Shown: one piece after another, positions 25,528 through 33,801 of the stretch
Numbering within the stretch: position 1 is the stretch's first letter
Layout: each line of letters starts with the position of its first letter
Origin: Phycisphaeraceae bacterium
Lineage (GTDB): Bacteria; Planctomycetota; Phycisphaerae; Phycisphaerales; Phycisphaeraceae
Length of the DNA stretch: 33,801 nucleotides
NCBI GenBank assembly: GCA_028280965.1
Contig: JANQKT010000075.1
Span: forward strand, 1-33,801
Direction: 5' to 3'
Translations under genes and position numbers: made by a program
The notes under the pieces: generated by a model
Told to the model about the DNA's origin: nothing
The model's database searches: none
Seen by the model: only the letters and a program-made list of their open reading frames with translations

Positions 25528-26964
25528 ATGATGCGACTACGACAGACTCTCGCCTCCCTCGCAGCCCTGCTCCTGATCACCCCGGGACTTTCCCCGGCGC
25601 TCGCTCAGGGCAACGCCGAAGCGGGCAAAACCATCTACAACCAGCACTGCGCTTCGTGCCATGGCAAGGGCCTCGTCGGCGGCAATGCGCAGTCGATGCT
25701 CGATGGCGTCTGGCAGTTCGGGGCCGGGCGGGGTGACCTAGTCCGCAACATCAAGTTCGGCATCGCCGCCAACGGCATGCCCGATTACAAAGACACGCTC
25801 AGCAACCGGCAGATCAATCAGGTCGTCGGCTACATCCTCGCCGCCGAGAAACAGGCCGCCCCACCTAAGCCACCGCTGCCTAAGAAGCTGCTGACCCGGG
25901 ACTACGATGTCGATGTCACCGTCGTCGCCGAGGGCTTGGAGGTCCCCTGGGCACTGACGTTTATCGATAACGACACCGCACTGCTGACCGAGCGTGCCGG
26001 CCGGCTGCGCTTATTGAAGGACGGCGAGCTGCACCCCGACGCCATCGCCGACACACCCGCTGTCTTCGCCGCCGGCCAGGGCGGGCTGATGGATGTCGCC
26101 ATCGACCCCGACTACGCCGACAACGGCTGGGTCTACCTCGCCTACAGCCACGCCCTACCCGGTGAAGGCAACAACCGCCCGGCGATGACGCGCGTCGTCC
26201 GCGGCCAGATCAAAGACCACGCCTGGACCGACGAGCAGGTCGTCTTCGAAGCGCCCCACGACACATACATCAGCTCGCTGTACCACTACGGTAGCCGGCT
26301 CGCCTTCGACCCCGAAGGCCACCTCTACATCACCATCGGCGACCGCGGCAAACAGGACGACGCACAGGACCTCACCAAGCCCAACGGCAAAACCCACCGC
26401 GTGAACCGCGACGGCACCATCCCTAAAGACAATCCCTTCGCCGACCACGACAACGCCCTGCCGTCGATCTACACCCTCGGCAACCGCAACGCCCAGGGCC
26501 TGGCGACACATCCCAAGACCGGCGGGCTCTGGTCCTCCGAGCACGGGCCCATGGGCGGCGACGAGATCAACCTCATCAAGCCCGGCGTCAACTACGGCTG
26601 GCCCGTCATCACCTACGGCATCAACTACAACGGCAAGCCCGTCAGCGACCTGCAAGCCAAAGAGGGCCTGGCCCAGCCCATGCACTACTGGACCCCGTCG
26701 ATCGCCGTGTGCGGCATCGACTTCGTGCAGGGCGACCACTTCCCGCGTTGGCAGAACAACCTGTTCGTCACCGCGCTGTCCCACCAGGAACTCCGCAGGA
26801 TGAACATCCAGGACGGCAGGGTGATCTACCAGGAGGTCATCCTCAAGAACGCCGGGCGGGTCCGCGATATCGCCAGTGCGCCGGACGGTACGGTCTACGT
26901 CGTGCTGAACCAGCCGGGCACGGTGCTGAAGCTGACGAATGGAGGCCCGGTGTTGAGACAATAA
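25528..26964 (+). CDS. Cytochrome c fused to PQQ-type sugar dehydrogenase
   Basis: A 478-residue periplasmic protein with two domains. A signal peptide (ASLAALLLITPGLSPALA) is followed by a class I cytochrome c domain at about 28-110, with haem motif CASCH at 41-45 and a likely distal ligand Met84 (NGMPDY). From about 120 to the end is a soluble aldose sugar dehydrogenase-like six-bladed propeller of the GSDH/YliI type. Its motifs are VPWALTF, GGLMDVAIDPDY, YHYGSRLAFDPEGHLYI, GNRNAQGLA, SEHGPMGGDEIN and NYGWPVITYG. The predicted role is oxidation of a sugar by bound PQQ and direct transfer of electrons to the fused haem. AGAAGG precedes tandem ATG codons at 25528 and 25531. It converges on the hydantoinase genes with 7 bp between stops. 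Confidence 0.92.
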   Translation: MMRLRQTLASLAALLLITPGLSPALAQGNAEAGKTIYNQHCASCHGKGLVGGNAQSMLDGVWQFGAGRGDLVRNIKFGIAANGMPDYKDTLSNRQINQVVGYILAAEKQAAPPKPPLPKKLLTRDYDVDVTVVAEGLEVPWALTFIDNDTALLTERAGRLRLLKDGELHPDAIADTPAVFAAGQGGLMDVAIDPDYADNGWVYLAYSHALPGEGNNRPAMTRVVRGQIKDHAWTDEQVVFEAPHDTYISSLYHYGSRLAFDPEGHLYITIGDRGKQDDAQDLTKPNGKTHRVNRDGTIPKDNPFADHDNALPSIYTLGNRNAQGLATHPKTGGLWSSEHGPMGGDEINLIKPGVNYGWPVITYGINYNGKPVSDLQAKEGLAQPMHYWTPSIAVCGIDFVQGDHFPRWQNNLFVTALSHQELRRMNIQDGRVIYQEVILKNAGRVRDIASAPDGTVYVVLNQPGTVLKLTNGGPVLRQ

Positions 26965-26971
26965 ACGCCCA

Positions 26972-28579
26972 TCAGTTTTGACCGTATCCACCCCCGCCGG
27001 GGGTTTGGATAGTCAGCGTTTCGCCGGGTTGGACCTCAATGCTTGTTTTTGCGGGCAGCTCGGTCATGTTGCAACCCGCATCAGCCAACGTGTTGAAGCC
27101 GGCCTGGCCGGGTTCGCCGCCGTTCAAACCATAGGGCGGTGAGACGCGTCGCTCCGTCAGCAACGTCGCGGTCACGGGCGTGTCGAACTGGTAGGCACGG
27201 GCGACACCATCACCGCCTGGCTGCGCGCCCGCCCCGCCACTGCCACGGCGGATTGCGTAGCTCACGATGCGTGCGGGGTAGGCGTGCTCAAAAGCCTCGA
27301 CGGGCGTGTTGAGCGTGTTGGTCATGTGCGTGTGCAGGGCATGGCCGCCGGGCGCGCTCGGCGAGGCACCGGCGCCGCCGGCGAGGGTCTCGTAGTACGC
27401 GAATGGCCTGCCGCCCATACCCGGGCGCGGGTCGGCCCCGCCGATCGTCAGGTTGTTCATCGACCCGCAGGACGCGGCGGGCACGCGGCCGGGCAGCACC
27501 TGCGCAAGCGCACCAAAAACGACATCAACCAGCCGCTGCGAGGTCTCCACATTGCCGCCGGCGACGGGCGCGGGGTACTGCGCATCGACCACCGAACCGG
27601 GTCGCGTGACGACCTCGATCGGCCGCATCACCCCGCCGTTGCTCGGCAGGTCGGCGGGCAGCAGGCAGCGGAAACAATAGTTCACCGCCGACACCACGAT
27701 CGCGCGCACCGCGTTGACCGGGCCGGCAACCTGGTCGGCGCTGGCGCTCAAGTCCACGCGCGCCGAGTCGCCCGCGATCGTGAGCGTGCAGCGGACCGGG
27801 ATCGCCGTCGTACCGAAGCCGTCGTCGTCGAGCACATCCTCGAACGCATATGCACCATCGGGCAGCTCGGCGATCAGCGCGCGGACGATCCGCTCGGTGT
27901 AGCCGATCAGCGCCCGGCCACGCTGCGCGAGCGCCTCAACGCCGTACCGCTCGGCCATCGACCCGAGCCGGTCCGCCCCGGCGGTCAGCGCCGCGAGCTG
28001 GGCGCGCAGGTCGCCCCGGCGCTCATCCGGCGTACGCGAAGCGTTGGCGATCCAATCGAGCGTGGCGTCGTCGAGCACGCGCGGCGTGATGCGCAGGCCC
28101 TCGTCGTCGATGTGCTTGCTGATCGGCAGCGAGCCGGGGCTGACCCCGCCGACATCCGCGTGGTGCGCGCGGTTGGCAAAGTAAAACGCCGGGCGGTCGT
28201 TGCCGGGCAGTACCAGCGGTTGGACGACGGTGATGTCTGGCAGGTGAGTGCCGCCGGCGTAGGGGTCGTTGAGGACGTAGACCGGTGGTCTGGGAAAAGG
28301 GGACAGTCCCCTTTGTTTACGGGGACTGTCCCCTTTTCCCAGACCGAACGCGTCGATGACCGCGCGCACCGCCATCGGTGTCGAGCCGAGGTGCACGGGG
28401 ATGTGCGCCGCCTGTGCGAGCATCTCGCCCTGCGCATCAAACAGCGCGCAGGAGAAGTCCCGCCGCTCCTTGATGTTCGGCGAGTAGGCGCTGCGCATCA
28501 GCCGTTCGCCCATCTCCTCGGCCACGGCGGCGAACAGATGACGAAACACCTCCAGCTCGATCGGGTCGGCGTCAGGCAT
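26972..28579 (-). CDS. Hydantoinase B / oxoprolinase family subunit
   Basis: A 535-residue HyuB-type subunit of ATP-dependent hydantoinase, 5-oxoprolinase or acetone-carboxylase-like enzymes; cytoplasmic. Family blocks seen are MRSAYSPNIKERRDFSCALFD, VLNDPYAGGTHLPDI, FYFANRAHHADVGG, SPGSLP and, near the C-terminus, GEPGQAGFN and ETLTIQTPGGGGYG. The start at 28579 has AAGGGG 8 nt upstream and overlaps the end of the A-subunit gene by 8 bp, showing translational coupling. About residues 79-98 (LGKGDSPRKQRGLSPFPRP) come from a 59-bp palindrome (28287-28345) inserted in frame just before VYVLNDPY. Relatives have a short link there. Substrate undetermined. Confidence 0.92.
   Translation of the reverse strand: MPDADPIELEVFRHLFAAVAEEMGERLMRSAYSPNIKERRDFSCALFDAQGEMLAQAAHIPVHLGSTPMAVRAVIDAFGLGKGDSPRKQRGLSPFPRPPVYVLNDPYAGGTHLPDITVVQPLVLPGNDRPAFYFANRAHHADVGGVSPGSLPISKHIDDEGLRITPRVLDDATLDWIANASRTPDERRGDLRAQLAALTAGADRLGSMAERYGVEALAQRGRALIGYTERIVRALIAELPDGAYAFEDVLDDDGFGTTAIPVRCTLTIAGDSARVDLSASADQVAGPVNAVRAIVVSAVNYCFRCLLPADLPSNGGVMRPIEVVTRPGSVVDAQYPAPVAGGNVETSQRLVDVVFGALAQVLPGRVPAASCGSMNNLTIGGADPRPGMGGRPFAYYETLAGGAGASPSAPGGHALHTHMTNTLNTPVEAFEHAYPARIVSYAIRRGSGGAGAQPGGDGVARAYQFDTPVTATLLTERRVSPPYGLNGGEPGQAGFNTLADAGCNMTELPAKTSIEVQPGETLTIQTPGGGGYGQN
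28287..28345. repeat. 59-bp perfect inverted repeat inside the hydantoinase B gene
   Basis: Two 25-bp arms (28287-28311 and 28321-28345) are exact reverse complements, separated by the 9-nt spacer TTTGTTTAC. Each arm also holds a 13-bp nested palindrome, GGGGACAGTCCCC on the left and GGGGACTGTCCCC on the right. The element lies in a coding region without breaking the frame and adds about 20 residues. The GGGGAC/GTCCCC core resembles dispersed palindromic elements linked to REP-associated Y1 transposases; that link is recalled, not tested. Confidence 0.9.
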
Positions 28580-30680
28580 CGGGATTCCCCTTGTTTTCAA
28601 GCAGGACCTGCCCATCCGGCATCACCACGGATATCCAGCCCGGCGGCACGACCGTGGTCGCGGCGTACTCCTCGATAATCGCGGGCCCGATGCATTGCGT
28701 GCCTGGTGCGAGCGTGTCTCGGTTGATAGGTTTCCAAGTTTGCGTTGAGTCCCGCGCTTGCTCGGTCCCACGGCGTTGCTGACGCAACGCCGTGGGCATG
28801 GACGCGGTCAGGGTTGGGTTCGGGCCGAGGGCCTCGATGCGCGCGGCGACGATTTCGATCGGGCGGCCGGCCGGCGCGTAACCGTACAGCCGGCGGTGTT
28901 CTTCGAGGAAGCGATCAACCACCGCTCTGTGCTGATCGATCGGCACGGTGATCTCATACGACTGGCCGGCGAAGCGCAGGTCGAGCGCAAGACGCAGGGC
29001 GCGGCCTGATGCGGCAACGCCGTCGTCTGCCAGGGCCAGGTCGCCATGCTCGGTCAGTTGCCTGATCGCGCGTTTAACGGCTGGGTCTCGCAGCGGGTCC
29101 CCATACTGCCCGCCGTCGTGCCCGATCGTACACAGCACGGCCTGCGAGAAGGCGTGGCGCGGCGGCGCGGCGAGCATGCCATGGGCACTCAGCAGGCCAC
29201 TGTTCACCGGCAAGAGCACGCGCGGCATGCCGAGCAGCTCGGCGAGCCGGCAGGCGTGCAAACCACCCGCCCCGCCGAAGGCGACGAGTGTGTAGCCGCG
29301 TGCATCGTGGCCGCGCTGCACGCTGACGCGCTGGATCGCGCGGGCCATGGCGGCGTCGGCGACGCGCAGGATGCCCTCGGCGGCTTGCTCGACCGACAAG
29401 CCCAAAGGCGTCGCGATCGCGCTGACCGCTCGTCGCGCCGCATCCGTGTCAACCCGCAGTGCCTCGCCGAGCTGCCGGCTGTGGCGCAGGTGGCCGAGCA
29501 CCGCGTGGGCGTCGGTGACCGTTGCCAGGCAAGGGTTTTCGCCCTGCCGCCCGTAACAAGCCGGGCCGGGGCTTGCGCCGGCGGACTCGGGCCCGACGCG
29601 CAGCGCCCCGCCGGCGTCGACCCAGGCGATCGACCCCCCGCCGGCGCCAACGGTGTGGATATCGATGACCTGCAGGCGGATGGGTAGCGCATTGATGGTT
29701 GTCTCGGTCGTGCGCGTCGGCCCGCCGTCGCAGAGCGACACGTCCGTGCTCGTGCCGCCCATGTCGAAACCGATGATGCGCTCTTGGCCTGCGCTTTGTG
29801 CCATCGCCCAGGCGCCGAGCACCCCGCCGGCCGGGCCGGACATGACGGTCTCGACCGGGCGCTGGACGACCGCGCCGGTCGGCAGCGTCCCCCCGCCGCT
29901 GGCCATGATGCGCAGTCTTTGTTTGCCGAGCGCCTCATCCAGCGCGCCCAGGTACCGCGCCATCGTCGGCCCCACCGCCGCGTTGACCGCGCATGTCGCG
30001 GCGCGCTCGTACTCGCGCAGCTCCGGCAACAGCTCGCTGGACACCGTGACCTGCACCGCGGGGAGTTGATCCCTGAGTGCCTCGGCGAGCGCACGCTCGT
30101 GCGCATCATTCGCGTAGCTGTGCAGCAGGCAGATCGCGACCGATTCCACGCCGAGCACGCGGACCGCATCGACCACGCGCTGTGTTTCATGCTGCGTCAT
30201 CGCTGTGAGGACTCGGCCGTCGTAGGCCAGGCGTTCGTCCACGCCGACGACGCACTCGCGCGGGATCGGCGGGGGCGGGCGCTGCGGGCTGAGCGCGTAC
30301 AGCTCCGGCCGGTCCTGCCGGGCCAGCTCGAGCAGGTCCTCGAAGCCGGCGGTGATGACGAGCGCGGCAAGCGCGCCCTTGGCTTCCAGCAGCGCGTTGG
30401 TCGCCACCGTCGAGCCGTGGACGATCTGCCCCCGGAAATCGGCCCGGGCGCTTCCGGGCATCGCGCCTTGCCTGACCGCGGTGTCCAGCAGCTGATCGAT
30501 CCCCTCCAGCACGGCCCGGCCGGGGTCATCGGGCGTGGACAACACCTTGCACACGGCCCGGACCAGGCCGCTTGGGTCGGCCAGGAGCAGGTCCGTAAAC
30601 GTGCCGCCGGTGTCGACGCCGATGCGCCAGCCGGGTTGGGGGCTGTTCGAATCCACGGCGGGCATGATAGCGGCACCCAT
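28572..30680 (-). CDS. Hydantoinase A / oxoprolinase family subunit
   Basis: A 702-residue HyuA-type ATP-binding subunit that pairs with the B subunit; cytoplasmic. An N-terminal actin-like ATPase signature WRIGVDTGGTFTDLLL is at about 18-33. HGSTVATNALL, MSGPAGGVLGA and IIGFDMGGTSTDVSL follow, with GAGGGSI and FGGAGGLHACRLAELLG further on, and the C-terminal swivel ends in GPAIIEEYAATTVVPPGW. The complex would use ATP to open a cyclic amide such as a hydantoin or 5-oxoproline; the substrate cannot be assigned. ATGs at 30680 and 30665 are both possible and neither has a good Shine-Dalgarno sequence. Its end overlaps the B-subunit start by 8 bp. Near residues 629-638 the frame runs through a perfect 30-bp hairpin (28767-28796) in a variable linker. 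Confidence 0.91.
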   Translation of the reverse strand: MGAAIMPAVDSNSPQPGWRIGVDTGGTFTDLLLADPSGLVRAVCKVLSTPDDPGRAVLEGIDQLLDTAVRQGAMPGSARADFRGQIVHGSTVATNALLEAKGALAALVITAGFEDLLELARQDRPELYALSPQRPPPPIPRECVVGVDERLAYDGRVLTAMTQHETQRVVDAVRVLGVESVAICLLHSYANDAHERALAEALRDQLPAVQVTVSSELLPELREYERAATCAVNAAVGPTMARYLGALDEALGKQRLRIMASGGGTLPTGAVVQRPVETVMSGPAGGVLGAWAMAQSAGQERIIGFDMGGTSTDVSLCDGGPTRTTETTINALPIRLQVIDIHTVGAGGGSIAWVDAGGALRVGPESAGASPGPACYGRQGENPCLATVTDAHAVLGHLRHSRQLGEALRVDTDAARRAVSAIATPLGLSVEQAAEGILRVADAAMARAIQRVSVQRGHDARGYTLVAFGGAGGLHACRLAELLGMPRVLLPVNSGLLSAHGMLAAPPRHAFSQAVLCTIGHDGGQYGDPLRDPAVKRAIRQLTEHGDLALADDGVAASGRALRLALDLRFAGQSYEITVPIDQHRAVVDRFLEEHRRLYGYAPAGRPIEIVAARIEALGPNPTLTASMPTALRQQRRGTEQARDSTQTWKPINRDTLAPGTQCIGPAIIEEYAATTVVPPGWISVVMPDGQVLLENKGNPDA
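28767..28796. repeat. 30-bp perfect hairpin inside the hydantoinase A gene
   Basis: CCCACGGCGTTGC (28767-28779) and GCAACGCCGTGGG (28784-28796) are exact reverse complements around TGAC. The element lies in frame in the coding region, translating to part of PTALRQQRRGTEQ, a linker before the C-terminal swivel domain. It is unrelated in sequence to the 59-bp palindrome in the neighbouring gene. Confidence 0.85.
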
Positions 30681-30755
30681 TCATCGGGTTCTAACACCTT
30701 TTGCTGACTTTGTTTAACGCGAATCACACGATCCCCTTGGTCCTCATAAAAAACT

Positions 30756-30774
30756 GACTGAGCGGTATTCAGTC
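30756..30774. promoter_or_regulatory. Inverted repeat upstream of the hydantoinase genes
   Basis: GACTGA (30756-30761) and TCAGTC (30769-30774) flank a 7-bp spacer, about 76-94 bp before the start at 30680. The size and position suit a repressor or activator site for the hydantoinase operon, but six-base arms occur by chance often. Confidence 0.25.
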
Positions 30775-30923
30775 GAGCAAGGCCTGCTGCGGCGACATGC
30801 TGAACCATGTTTTCCACCGCCTGGGCAACACCCGGATGAACAGGGCCTTGGCCTATAAACTCTGTCCAAATCAGCAGCTCTGAGCGGTTCAGGATTTTTC
30901 TGGAAACAACTCAAGCTAGCGTA

Positions 30924-30952
30924 TTGACCGGTGCGATACACCTACATATAGT
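30924..30952 (+). promoter_or_regulatory. Near-consensus promoter upstream of nrdA
   Basis: TTGACC (30924-30929), a 17-bp spacer and TATAGT (30947-30952) form the best sigma-70-type promoter seen in the window. Transcription would begin near 30959. No protein gene starts until nrdA at 31558. The remainder of the gap between hyuA and this promoter (30681-30923) shows no gene. Confidence 0.65.
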
Positions 30953-30954
30953 GG
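30939..30954. promoter_or_regulatory. NrdR box overlapping the nrdA promoter
   Basis: The 16-mer 30939-30954 contains CTACATATAGTG (30942-30953), which matches the NrdR-box core CWATATATWGTG at 11 of 12 positions and covers the -10 hexamer. A weaker second match, ACTCAAGCTAGCGTAT (30909-30924), about 10 of 16 to the full consensus, lies 30 bp upstream; NrdR boxes usually occur as pairs about 31-32 bp apart. NrdR is the (d)ATP-sensing repressor of ribonucleotide reductase genes, so this fits the downstream nrdA. Confidence 0.6.
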
Positions 30955-31047
30955 TCGAGCGTTTGATCCCTACCGAATCTGGTGGGGATGGTCAGAGGGA
31001 AGTCCGGTCTACGGCACGGGACTTGTTAGACAATCAGCGGTTCACGA

Positions 31048-31083
31048 TCTGCCGTCAGGGTTTGACGCCCGGCGGGGTTTTTT
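31048..31083 (+). terminator. Attenuator-like terminator within the nrdA leader
   Basis: TCTGCCG (31048-31054) pairs with CGGCGGG (31070-31076), allowing two G-U pairs, followed at once by G and six T (31078-31083). A competing inner hairpin is CGTCA/TGACG (31053-31057/31063-31067). CTGCCG (31049-31054) can instead pair perfectly with CGGCAG (31091-31096) just beyond the T-run. It could therefore stop transcription about 125 nt after the promoter or be switched off. Confidence 0.45.
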
Positions 31084-31096
31084 CGCGGCCCGGCAG

Positions 31097-31124
31097 TTGT
31101 ATTGTCCGAACAAGACCCTAAAAT
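31097..31124 (+). promoter_or_regulatory. Possible second promoter inside the nrdA leader
   Basis: TTGTAT (31097-31102), a 16-bp spacer and TAAAAT (31119-31124) follow directly after the attenuator-like terminator. If real, nrdA would have its own promoter here and the RNA before it would be a separate transcript of about 125 nt. Confidence 0.3.
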
Positions 31125-31557
31125 CCTTTGGCCAGCCAGACGCCGGGGCGACGTCGCGTGACGCCGCCTGTTCGGATGGACTGTACCGAGGAATTGAGAG
31201 GTCACGGGCTATGACCAGCCGATCGACGACGACTTGCACATCTAAGACCCGCCTGCTGACCCGTCAGCGGGCGCGCGGCTGTTGCCGCGGGTCTAAGGCG
31301 TGCGGGCCGGCTTCGACCGGGTAGCCGTTGCGTCTTAGGCCCCGCTCCGGGGCCACGCCTGACGCGGCCCCCTGGCGGATCCCAAGGGGTCACGGAAGAG
31401 CGAAGTGACCAGACAACGCAGGCCCTTTTCCAAAGGCGCACAGCGGAGCTGTGAGCCTCAGCGCGATCCTTCTGCACGATCGCTACCGCACGGACGCCGG
31501 CAGCGGCAACACGAATCACCCCCGGAATTAACCCCGGCTTTTTGGAGCCCCGAATCC

Positions 31558-33801
<2,244 letters not shown>

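Larger units (their letters stand above)
30959..31557 (+). ncRNA. Long, highly structured nrdA leader (unidentified RNA)
   Basis: About 600 nt without a convincing protein gene separate the promoter from nrdA, and they are dense in strong helices. Seen pairings include 30966-30974/30981-30989 (9 bp, one G-U), 31105-31112/31169-31176 (8 bp) and 31242-31252/31287-31297 (10 of 11 bp), the last enclosing 31255-31260/31263-31268. Others are 31338-31344/31348-31354 (7 bp), 31388-31393/31405-31410, 31439-31444/31448-31453 and 31463-31468/31478-31483. This looks like a folded regulatory leader or one or two embedded non-coding RNAs. I could not match it to a cobalamin riboswitch, RNase P RNA, tmRNA, SRP RNA or tRNA. 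High GC makes some helices expected, so covariation is needed. Confidence 0.5.

Noticed and set aside
30995..31007. GAGGGAAGTCCGG, resembling the conserved 5' block of RNase P RNA
   Set aside because: The partner block (ACAGAA-CCGGCTTA type) and the other conserved RNase P segments are absent downstream, and a T6 terminator-like site follows within about 75 nt.
31300..31360. tRNA or tmRNA candidate suggested by GGCTTCGACCGGG
   Set aside because: No acceptor stem, no CCA end and no standard T-arm of 5-bp stem with 7-nt loop.
30990..31480. Cobalamin riboswitch upstream of nrdA, as in Streptomyces nrdABS
   Set aside because: AGAGGGAA is present, but the CCGCAACTG, GCCACTG and AGTCAGGAGACC boxes are not found in order. 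A search with the Rfam cobalamin model would settle it.

Overview
This high-GC window comes from a member of the Planctomycetota, possibly class Phycisphaerae. The evidence is two DUF1501 / PSCyt1-DUF1549-DUF1553 gene pairs (families largely confined to Planctomycetota and related lineages), formylglycine sulfatases, Tat-exported Gfo/Idh/MocA oxidoreductases, a PEP-CTERM surface protein and a lone prepilin-like protein. No rRNA, tRNA, CRISPR array, insertion sequence or phage gene was recognised.

Layout. Positions 105-1352 (+) hold a YdjY-like secreted protein and a small lipoprotein, closed by a strong hairpin terminator at 1379-1405. Positions 1441-15092 (-) hold seven genes all on the minus strand. 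In transcription order they are a PSCyt1/DUF1553 protein, a DUF1501 protein, a Gfo/Idh/MocA oxidoreductase, a sulfatase, a second Gfo/Idh/MocA oxidoreductase, then a second PSCyt1/DUF1553 plus DUF1501 pair. A XylR-like AraC-family regulator (15257-16453, +) is divergent from the top of this run and probably senses a sugar. The locus reads as an envelope-located catabolic cluster for a (sulfated) carbohydrate; the substrate cannot be told from sequence.

Positions 16859-26964 (+) hold a PEP-CTERM protein with seven repeats of about 55 residues, a second sulfatase followed by a TPR lipoprotein, a PhoD-like phosphatase followed by an alpha/beta-hydrolase lipoprotein, a prepilin-like protein whose promoter predicts a leaderless mRNA, and a cytochrome c / PQQ-type sugar dehydrogenase fusion. 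Positions 26972-30680 (-) hold an overlapping hydantoinase/oxoprolinase pair (B and A subunits). Each of these two genes carries a different perfect palindrome inside its reading frame.

Positions 30681-31557 contain no protein gene but are the most unusual part. There is a near-consensus promoter overlapped by a good NrdR-box match, followed by about 600 nt of densely structured leader that includes an attenuator-like hairpin with a T6 run. Then nrdA (class I ribonucleotide reductase large subunit with two ATP-cones) runs off the right edge of the window.

Limits. All family names come from motif recognition by eye, and promoters, operators and RNA structures were found by reading. Starts were moved inward from the longest open frame where a Shine-Dalgarno sequence, a signal peptide or the neighbouring gene supported it.
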